NCBI GenBank assembly: GCA_018268875.1
Contig: JAFDVT010000616.1
Coordinates: 1-10,569, forward strand
DNA from: Acidobacteriota bacterium
GTDB taxonomy: Bacteria; Acidobacteriota; Terriglobia; Bryobacterales; Bryobacteraceae
Length of the DNA: 10,569 nucleotides
Reading direction: 5' to 3'
The notes under the pieces are model-generated. The model did no database searches, was not told the DNA's origin, and saw nothing but the letters and a program-made list of their open reading frames with translations. Of the stretch, positions 1-5,872 are shown piece after piece. The position numbers were made by a program, and so were the translations under genes. The stretch's first letter is position 1. Each line of letters opens with the position of its first letter.

Positions 1-477
1 ACGGATGTTGACGTGTCCCAACTCGCCCGCATACGAATCGGCGCCGCGAAAGATGCCGTTTTCGAGCAGGATTCCGCCGCCGATGCCGGTGGAAAGCGTC
101 ATGTAGAACAGCGGGCGGTAGCCCTTGCCTGCGCCGTATTCGCCTTCGCCCAGCGCGCCGACGTTGGCGTCGTTATCCATCACCGCGGGCTTGCTGAACG
201 TGTCGCGGCAGTACTGCGAAAGCGGGAAATTGCTCCAGCCTCCGACATGGGTCGACAGTGCGATGTTCTGCTTGTCGAACTCCACCGGGCCGCCGAAGCC
301 AATGCCGATCCGGTCAAATTGCCAAGGCTTGGCCAGCGTCTCGATCTGCGCGAGCATCCAGTCCTTGCCGCCTTCGCGATCGGTGGCGCGGCTTTCGCGT
401 TGCACCATGCGGCCTTCCGCATCAAAGAGGGCAATCGTAAACTTCGTGCCCCCGACGTCGATTGCAAGTGTTCTCAT
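1..477 (-). CDS. ROK-family sugar kinase, N-terminal part (runs off the left edge)
   Basis: Only the first 159 codons lie in the window; the frame is open to base 1, so this is a gene cut by the window edge. The protein starts MRTLAIDVGGTKFTIALFDA, which carries the ROK/actin-fold phosphate-binding motif DVGGTK (residues 7-12). It continues with DNDAN at 101-105 (expected catalytic Asp103), the glycine-rich STGIGGG at 129-135 and GELGH at 151-155. These occur in the right order and spacing for a ROK glucokinase or N-acetylhexosamine kinase of about 300 residues. ROK kinases phosphorylate free hexoses in the cytoplasm using ATP. There is no N-terminal helix-turn-helix, so it is a kinase and not a ROK repressor. 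The zinc-binding CxCGxxGC segment would lie outside the window, and sugar specificity cannot be read from this part. The ATG overlaps the TGA of the upstream PfkB gene (ATGA), with a weak CCGGAA just before it, implying translational coupling. Confidence 0.93.
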   Translation of the reverse strand, partial: MRTLAIDVGGTKFTIALFDAEGRMVQRESRATDREGGKDWMLAQIETLAKPWQFDRIGIGFGGPVEFDKQNIALSTHVGGWSNFPLSQYCRDTFSKPAVMDNDANVGALGEGEYGAGKGYRPLFYMTLSTGIGGGILLENGIFRGADSYAGELGHVNIR

Positions 478-1454
478 TGTTCCGGGATGGCCAGCAATTC
501 CGCCGGCGACGCGGTGCCTGTGCCGGGCTTCATGATCGTGATCGACGCCACCTTGTTGCCGAACTGTACCGCTTCCATCGGCGAACCGGTGACTTGCAGG
601 GCGCAGGCCGCGCCCGCCGTAAAGCTATCGCCCGCGCCGCAGATGTCCACCGGGTTCGCGATCCGCCGGCCTTCCACCGCGTATTCGCCCACCGGGTCGT
701 AGACAACGGCGCCGTCGCCGCCCATCGTCACGATGAGCAGCGGCGCGTTCAGCATGGTGCGGAACGCCGGAAAATCCACCCGGCCCAACGCGCGCTTGCT
801 GGACTCGATCGCCTCGTCACGATTTGGCTTCACCACGACATTGCGGAAGTGTTCGGAACGCACGCGCGAATCCACCCAAACCAGCTTCGAGTCGCCGGAT
901 TTCGCAGCCAGTTCGCAGATCCGTTCGCGTACTGCGGGCGTTACGATGCCGCCGCGTTCGGTCTCGGCCTGATCGGATACCAGAATGACGTCAAATAGCT
1001 CCCAGGCCGTATCCACGCGGTCCAGAATCGCCTTTTCGGTTTCGATCGAGATGTCCGAAGCCTGAATGAAGTCGACGCGAGGCAGATCCTCGACGCCGGT
1101 GTTCCGGTTGATCAGCTTCGTATAGGTGAACGTATTGATGTCGGCGGCGCGGTACACGAAATCGACGCCGATCGAACGCGCCCGCAGCGATTGTTCGAGT
1201 TCGAATCCAAAGCCGTCCACGCCGATGGCGGTGACGATGGAGGTCGAAACATCGAGCGCGCGCAGGTTGTTGGCGATCGTTCCGGCGGCGCCAGGCGTCA
1301 CTTCGGTGCCGACGACGGCCACGCGCGCCAAGCCGGTTTCGCGCGATGGTTCGGACAGTGCGGGATCGTATTGGCACCAGCGATCTAAACAGAGGTCGCC
1401 GATGATCAGCACCCGCAGCGAGCGGATTTTTTCCAGTATTTCAGCGGTCTTCAT
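474..1454 (-). CDS. PfkB-family carbohydrate kinase, RfaE1/HldE kinase-domain type
   Basis: This 326-residue protein has the ribokinase/PfkB fold. Near the N-terminus GDLCLDRW (19-26) matches the GDVMLDRY-type start of the heptose-7-phosphate kinase domain of HldE. A glycine segment TPGAAGTIANN follows at 53-63. KPNRDEA lies at 209-215 and TMGGDGAVVYD at 243-253. The PfkB signature 2, DICGAGDSFTAG (270-281), contains the GAGD anion hole and the catalytic base Asp276. The C-terminal KPGTGTASPAEL strongly resembles the end of the HldE kinase domain. The nucleotidyltransferase half of HldE is absent, so this is a stand-alone kinase. It may make a phosphorylated heptose or related sugar for envelope glycans, but the substrate is an inference. 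The usual GGAAN of HldE reads GAAGT here. The ATG directly abuts the TAA of the upstream protease gene, and the TGA overlaps the ATG of the downstream ROK kinase gene, so all three are probably translated from one transcript. Confidence 0.9.
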   Translation of the reverse strand: MKTAEILEKIRSLRVLIIGDLCLDRWCQYDPALSEPSRETGLARVAVVGTEVTPGAAGTIANNLRALDVSTSIVTAIGVDGFGFELEQSLRARSIGVDFVYRAADINTFTYTKLINRNTGVEDLPRVDFIQASDISIETEKAILDRVDTAWELFDVILVSDQAETERGGIVTPAVRERICELAAKSGDSKLVWVDSRVRSEHFRNVVVKPNRDEAIESSKRALGRVDFPAFRTMLNAPLLIVTMGGDGAVVYDPVGEYAVEGRRIANPVDICGAGDSFTAGAACALQVTGSPMEAVQFGNKVASITIMKPGTGTASPAELLAIPEQ

Positions 1455-2129
1455 TTACATCCAGAATCCCCACTTGCCGGTTGCGATGACGTATGCGCAA
1501 AGCGCTCCGTTCGTCACGGCGTGGGTCAGAATCAAATCTCCAAGACTACGCGTTTGTCCCATCCACCAGTTGTAAATCACGCCGCAAATCAGGCCGACTT
1601 CCCAGAACGGGCCATGTTCGGCGGCAAACAGCGCGGCGACGATCCAGAACGACGCGGTTGTGTAGTAGCCCAATGGATGGCGCTCGAAATCGGTATCGGC
1701 CACCCAGCGCAGCGCCCACGCGCGCCAGAACAGTTCCTCGATGATCGGCACCAGCACGACGGCGCGAATCGTCCGGAACACTAGCGCCAGCGTGTCTTGC
1801 CGGGCCGCGTCGCCGATGCTTACCGTAACTTGCCCGGTGATGGAATTGCTGAACAGCCAGTGCTGGCGGTACCCGGGAAACAGCGCGTCGGGTCCCACCC
1901 AGATCAGGAACACGGCGATGCCGATGGCGATCGACGCCAAGGGACGCACCGTGCGGAATGTAATGACGTTGCGTGAAAAATACCACAACACCGCGGCAAG
2001 AATCGCGCAACGGACAATAAACTCCGCTGTTTGCGGCAGCGGGATGTAGTTCTGCGCCGCCAGCAGCAGCATGAAGACGCCGAATGGAATCACATACGGC
2101 GCCGACGGACCCTTCAGTAGGTCGTTCAT
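1455..2129 (-). CDS. CPBP/CAAX-type intramembrane protease, resembling the PEP-CTERM-associated subgroup
   Basis: This 224-residue, very hydrophobic protein has several predicted membrane helices (roughly 10-28, 36-52, 62-80, 118-132, 158-172, 176-190 and 200-216). It carries all three motifs of the CPBP (CAAX protease and bacteriocin-processing; Abi) superfamily: EELFWR at 131-136 (the EExxxR motif), FAAEH at 168-172 (FxxxH) and HAVTN at 203-207 (HxxxN). These Glu and His residues form the active site of the intramembrane glutamate protease, so it is probably active. The C-terminal block TRSLGDLILTHAVTNGAL and the ending ATGKWGFW look like the subgroup described in PEP-CTERM/exosortase genomes, which also occurs fused to exosortase E. 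That assignment is from memory of the family. It starts 10 bases after the TPR lipoprotein gene, has no clear Shine-Dalgarno sequence, and ends TAA immediately before the kinase ATG. The substrate is unknown. Confidence 0.9.
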   Translation of the reverse strand: MNDLLKGPSAPYVIPFGVFMLLLAAQNYIPLPQTAEFIVRCAILAAVLWYFSRNVITFRTVRPLASIAIGIAVFLIWVGPDALFPGYRQHWLFSNSITGQVTVSIGDAARQDTLALVFRTIRAVVLVPIIEELFWRAWALRWVADTDFERHPLGYYTTASFWIVAALFAAEHGPFWEVGLICGVIYNWWMGQTRSLGDLILTHAVTNGALCAYVIATGKWGFWM

Positions 2130-2139
2130 CGCGGCCGCG

Positions 2140-4512
2140 TTAGATCTTCTGCAGCAAGCCGCGAATCTGTTGCTCGGTGGTGCGGTTCGGGTTGTATTTG
2201 AGCGCCGTATTCAGTTCCTGGCGGGCGCCGGGACGGTCGCCCTTCTGGAACATCGCCTGCGCCAGATGCATGCGGAAAATCGGGTTGTCCGGCTTCTTCT
2301 TCACCAGGTCCTGATAGATCCGCAGCGCTTCGTCGGGCAGGTTCTTTTTGATGTAGATCCAGCCCAGCGTGTCCGAGATTTCCAGGCTGTTCGGAACCTG
2401 CTGTTTGGCGCGTTGCGCCATCGTCAGGGCGCCGTCCAGATCGCTGCCTTCTTCCGCTTTTATGAACGCAAGATTGTTCAACGCGATCGGGTTGCCGGGT
2501 TCCAGACGCAGCACGGTTTCATACAGCGGACGCGCTTCCTGCGGCAGTTCCAGGTCTTCCAGCAGGATGCCAAGTTTCACCAGCAAGCCCGGGTTTTCCG
2601 GCGTGATCTTCACCGCCTTGCGATAGAAGTCGGCGGCGATCTTCAGTTCGCCCATGCCCGCGGCCTTGTTGTCCGACCAGATCTGTTGATGCAGTTCGCC
2701 CAGCATCGCGTTCAAGTCGCCGGAGTTCGGGTTCTTCTGCAGCAGCTTCTGATAGATCTCGTTCGCCTTTGCGAACTGCTTGTCGCGAATCAACACGGAG
2801 GCAAGGCTGATCTGGAAGGCGTCGTTGGTGGGGTACTTTGCCACCTGGCTCTGCAGGAGCGTGATCGCTTCCTTATTCCGGTCCATTGCCAGATACGTCT
2901 GCACCAGCCCGGTCAGCCAGCGGCCGTCGCCTTCGTTGATGCGGCGCATTTCGTCAAAGGTTGCTTCCGCTTCCTTGTACTTGCGCTGTTCGAAGTAGGT
3001 GTAACCCAGGTGGAAACGCGCGTCGGCAAGCGCCCCGTTGGCTTTCAACAGATTCTGAAAGGTCGCCTGCGCCTTTTCGTATTCGTGCAGGCCGCGCCAC
3101 GCCACACCGCGCATCAACAGCGCCTGGACGTTGTTCGGCTGCTTCGACAGGATCTCTTCGGCCGCCTGTACGCCTTTTGAGAAATCGCCGCGGTTGATGT
3201 ACACCTGGCTCAACAGCAGACGGGCCAGGGCAAAGTCGGAACGCAGCCGCATGGCTTCTTCAAGTTCTACGCGGGCGCGATCGATCAGGTCCGTGCGGCT
3301 GTTTTCCTTCGCCGCCTGCGCCATCAGCGCGCGGGCCAGTTCGTAACGGAAGATCGGGTTTTCGGGGCTCTGGCGGACCATCGCGTTCAGGTCGTTCACC
3401 GCCTTGGTGATCTTCGTCAGGTCGCCGGAACCGACTTCCAGCGCGGACTTCATGGCCTTGGCTTCTTCGTCCTTCGGATCTTCGGCCAGCAGCTTGTCCA
3501 CCATCTGCGATGCCGTGTCCAGCTTGCGTTCGGACACATCCAGTTGAATCAGGCGCTTGGTATAGGTCGTTTTCGACGCCTTGTCGGAGGCGGTGGCCAG
3601 TCCCGCTTCGAACTCCTGGCGGGCGCGCGCATTTTCGCGCAGCGCGGCGTAAAACTCGCCGGCGCGAAGATGTCCCTGCGTGATGTCCTTGCGCTCGGTC
3701 ATCTGCTTCATCGTCGCTTCCATCTCGGGGCGACGCTGCATGCCGTAATAATGCGCCGCCAACTGCAGGTACGCTTCCGGCGTTCCCACGTTGGCCACTT
3801 TTTGCTTCAGAATTTCTTCCGCCGGTCCGCCCTTGCTCTGGTGCATGTACAGCCCGTACAGCAGGTCGTAGAACGGCGCCGCCTTCTTATTGCGCGCAAT
3901 CTGTTCCTTGCCCAGCGCTTCGGCCGCGTCGTACTGCTTGTCGTTCAACAGCGCCTGGGCCAGCGGTACCGTAACTTCCTGCTGATCGGGTTTTGCCGCG
4001 TTCGCCTTCTGGTACTTTTCGATAGCTTCTTTCGGGCGATCTTCGGCCAGATCCAGGAACGCCGCCAGCCGCAGACCGTCGAACGACTTCGGATCACGCT
4101 TCAAAAGCCGGTCCGAAACGTCGCGAATTTCCTGCGCGAACTGCTTGGCGCGCTTGGGGTCCTGCGCGGTCGCAATCATGTAGATTTCGGCCAGTTTGGC
4201 GCCCGCGTCGGAGTTGTTCGGATCGAGCGTAAAGGCGCGCTGCAACGCGCTGATCGCGTCCGACCAGTTGTTCAGTTTGATGCTGGTTAACCCAAGCTTG
4301 TAATAGGCTTCGCCAAACGTGGCGTCCTCGCGCAGGGCGCGTCTGTAGTAGAGCGCCGCCTGCTTGAACTCGTTCTTGGCATACAGTTTATTGCCGTTGT
4401 CCAAAAACTTCTTGCTGCGGACCTTGGGGTCGGAGCTACAGCCCGTGGCTGCAAACAACAGGACAAAAGCAAGCAAAAACCCGCCCAGTCCTGACTTGAC
4501 AAAGCGCTTCAT
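2140..4512 (-). CDS. TPR-repeat lipoprotein, similar to PEP-CTERM-system TPR proteins
   Basis: With the ATG at 4512 the protein is 790 residues, starting MKRFVKSGLGGFLLAFVLLF. A basic start and hydrophobic core lead to AATGC, a lipobox-like site with Cys25 as the likely lipidated residue, so it should be a membrane-anchored lipoprotein outside the cytoplasm. The rest is about 20 tandem TPR or TPR-like units of 34-43 residues. They are clear at the N-terminus (KLYAKNEFKQAALYYRRAL, then AYYKLGLTSIKLNNWSDAI) and C-terminus (LEISDTLGWIYIKKN) and more degenerate in the middle. TPR solenoids bind proteins; no enzyme domain is seen. Length, lipobox and the DTLGWIY-type C-terminal repeats resemble the PEP-CTERM-system TPR lipoprotein (PrsT-like) family, and a CPBP protease follows directly. 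A TTG four codons upstream (4522-4524) is in frame, but the AAGGA motif sits almost on top of it and about 13 bases before the ATG, so ATG is preferred. It heads a four-gene minus-strand operon. Confidence 0.92.
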   Translation of the reverse strand: MKRFVKSGLGGFLLAFVLLFAATGCSSDPKVRSKKFLDNGNKLYAKNEFKQAALYYRRALREDATFGEAYYKLGLTSIKLNNWSDAISALQRAFTLDPNNSDAGAKLAEIYMIATAQDPKRAKQFAQEIRDVSDRLLKRDPKSFDGLRLAAFLDLAEDRPKEAIEKYQKANAAKPDQQEVTVPLAQALLNDKQYDAAEALGKEQIARNKKAAPFYDLLYGLYMHQSKGGPAEEILKQKVANVGTPEAYLQLAAHYYGMQRRPEMEATMKQMTERKDITQGHLRAGEFYAALRENARARQEFEAGLATASDKASKTTYTKRLIQLDVSERKLDTASQMVDKLLAEDPKDEEAKAMKSALEVGSGDLTKITKAVNDLNAMVRQSPENPIFRYELARALMAQAAKENSRTDLIDRARVELEEAMRLRSDFALARLLLSQVYINRGDFSKGVQAAEEILSKQPNNVQALLMRGVAWRGLHEYEKAQATFQNLLKANGALADARFHLGYTYFEQRKYKEAEATFDEMRRINEGDGRWLTGLVQTYLAMDRNKEAITLLQSQVAKYPTNDAFQISLASVLIRDKQFAKANEIYQKLLQKNPNSGDLNAMLGELHQQIWSDNKAAGMGELKIAADFYRKAVKITPENPGLLVKLGILLEDLELPQEARPLYETVLRLEPGNPIALNNLAFIKAEEGSDLDGALTMAQRAKQQVPNSLEISDTLGWIYIKKNLPDEALRIYQDLVKKKPDNPIFRMHLAQAMFQKGDRPGARQELNTALKYNPNRTTEQQIRGLLQKI

Positions 4513-4612
4513 GGCAATTTTCAATTCCTTCTTAGTTCAACACAAACGTTCGGAACCCCGCAATGGAGCGCCAGTACGGGACCATCCCGCCCGAAATGAT
4601 AAGCTGAACCTC
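4513..4612. promoter_or_regulatory. Divergent intergenic region expected to hold two back-to-back promoters
   Basis: These 100 bases separate the start codons of the minus-strand TPR-lipoprotein operon and the plus-strand beta-propeller/methyltransferase operon, so promoters for both should lie here or in the gene starts. The only recognisable signal for the leftward gene is AAGGA (on the minus strand, near 4526-4530). I find no convincing -35/-10 pair on either strand. On the plus strand GATAAG at 4598-4603 matches 4 of 6 bases of a -10 box, but its -35 position is poor and it lies only 9 bases before the beta-propeller ATG. No Shine-Dalgarno sequence precedes that ATG. The role is inferred from gene arrangement. 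Confidence 0.5.
4577..4589. other. Short perfect inverted repeat in the divergent intergenic region
   Basis: CGGGA, a 3-base spacer CCA, then TCCCG form a perfect 5-base-pair stem. It sits 24 bases before the beta-propeller start codon and 65 bases before the lipoprotein start codon. It could be part of an operator or a small hairpin in a 5' leader. At this length and GC content it could also occur by chance, so this is a visible structure without an assigned function. Confidence 0.3.
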
Positions 4613-5872
4613 ATGAAACGCCGCTTCCTGTTGCTTGGATGGCTCGGGATTGCGTGCTGCTGCGCCGACAACTGGCCTCAGTGGCGCGGAGCCGGCCTGG
4701 ATGGGGTCAGCAAAGAACGCAACCTGCCGGTCAAATGGTCTGCCACCGAAAACATCACCTGGAAACTGCCCATGCCGGCCTGGACCGGCGCTACGCCGAT
4801 CATCTGGGGCGAACGAATCTTTCTAAATGTCGCCGAAGGGGACAACCTGCTGCTGTGGTGCGTCGACCGTAACGACGGCAAGCCCCTGTGGAAGAAACAC
4901 ATCAGCGGCGGCAACATCAAGATGCGCAAGCAGAATATGTCGTCGCCATCCCCGGTCACCGACGGCAAGTGGGTGTGGGTGATGACCGGCACCGGCTATC
5001 TCAAGGCCTTCGATTTTCAGGGCAACGAACAATGGGTTCGCGACATTCAAAAGGATTACGGCAAATTCGGCCTCAACTGGGGTTACGGTTCCTCGCCGCT
5101 CCTGTATGAAGACGCGCTGTTCGTGCAGGTGCTTCACGGGATGAACACCGACGACCCGTCCTATGTATTGAAGATCGACAAGAAAACCGGCAAAACCCTG
5201 TGGCGCGTCGAACGTCCCACCAAGGCCATCCAGGAATCGCCGGATTCCTACACCACTCCGGTGCTTGCCACCACCGCCGCCAAAACCCGGGAACTCATCA
5301 TCAGCGGCGGCGACGCCGTCACCGGGCACGACCTGGCCACCGGCAAGGAACTGTGGCGGGCCGAAGGGTTCAACCTGCAGAACAACGGCGCCTATCGCGT
5401 CATCGCCAGCCCGTTGACCTACGGCGACCTGGTGTTCACTCCCACGCGCATCCGGCCCCTGCAGGTGTACCGCGCCGGCGGCAAGGGCGACGTCACCGAG
5501 TCCCGCCGCGTCTGGAAGTTCGACAACGGCCCCGACGTTCCCACTCCCGTTACCGACGGCAATTTGTTTTATTCCATCAACGACCGTGGCATCGTCTGGG
5601 CGCTGAAAATGCAAACCGGCGAGGAAGTGTATGGCGGCAAGCGCATCAAGCCCGGCACCTACAGCGCGTCGCCCGTGCTCGCCGACGGCAAGATTTACAT
5701 CACCAGCGAGGACGGCGTCACAACCGTGCTCAAGGCTGGCCCGGACTTTGAAGTTCTGGCCGAAAACAACATCGACGAGTACGTCCTCAGCTCCGTCGCC
5801 GTCTCCGACGGACAGATCTTTCTGCGCGGAGACAAGCACCTGTACTGTATCGGCAAGCGAGTCAAACAATAA
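4613..5872 (+). CDS. Exported PQQ-like beta-propeller repeat protein
   Basis: The ATG at 4613 gives 419 residues and a good export signal: MKRR, a hydrophobic stretch, then ACCCADNWPQWRG. Signal peptidase I could cut after Ala18; the three cysteines (15-17) leave a lipoprotein-like alternative open. The frame extends 83 codons further upstream, but that part runs antisense to the lipoprotein gene start and lacks a signal peptide. Mature NWPQWRGAGLDGVS is typical of the PQQ-like propeller proteins common in Acidobacteriota and Planctomycetes. Several blade-type repeats are visible: LLLWCVDRNDGKPLW (79-93), FDFQGNEQWVRD (133-144), LKIDKKTGKTLWR (186-198), HDLATGKELWRAEG (239-252) and WALKMQTGEEVY (329-340). 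A disc-shaped propeller outside the cytoplasm is expected. No catalytic residues mark it as a PQQ dehydrogenase and it is short for one, so a binding or scaffold role is as likely. Its TAA shares one base with the ATG of the next gene (TAATG). Confidence 0.9.
   Translation: MKRRFLLLGWLGIACCCADNWPQWRGAGLDGVSKERNLPVKWSATENITWKLPMPAWTGATPIIWGERIFLNVAEGDNLLLWCVDRNDGKPLWKKHISGGNIKMRKQNMSSPSPVTDGKWVWVMTGTGYLKAFDFQGNEQWVRDIQKDYGKFGLNWGYGSSPLLYEDALFVQVLHGMNTDDPSYVLKIDKKTGKTLWRVERPTKAIQESPDSYTTPVLATTAAKTRELIISGGDAVTGHDLATGKELWRAEGFNLQNNGAYRVIASPLTYGDLVFTPTRIRPLQVYRAGGKGDVTESRRVWKFDNGPDVPTPVTDGNLFYSINDRGIVWALKMQTGEEVYGGKRIKPGTYSASPVLADGKIYITSEDGVTTVLKAGPDFEVLAENNIDEYVLSSVAVSDGQIFLRGDKHLYCIGKRVKQ

Noticed and set aside
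2071..3180. Long open frame (369 codons) on the plus strand opposite the TPR lipoprotein
   Set aside because: It lies antisense inside a well-supported TPR gene. Its product is rich in Arg, Val, Gln and Phe with no recognisable domain, as expected for the mirrored frame of a GC-rich repeat gene.
3544..4290. Open frame (248 codons) on the plus strand opposite the TPR lipoprotein
   Set aside because: Same kind of GC-rich antisense shadow; no motif, and the minus-strand frame has clear TPR repeats.
4364..4612. 83-codon upstream extension of the beta-propeller reading frame
   Set aside because: It would overlap the start of the divergent lipoprotein gene and bury the signal peptide; the ATG at 4613 gives a proper exported N-terminus.
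4823..5869. Open frame (348 codons) on the minus strand opposite the beta-propeller gene
   Set aside because: The plus-strand frame has a signal peptide and repeated blade motifs; the antisense product has no recognisable family.
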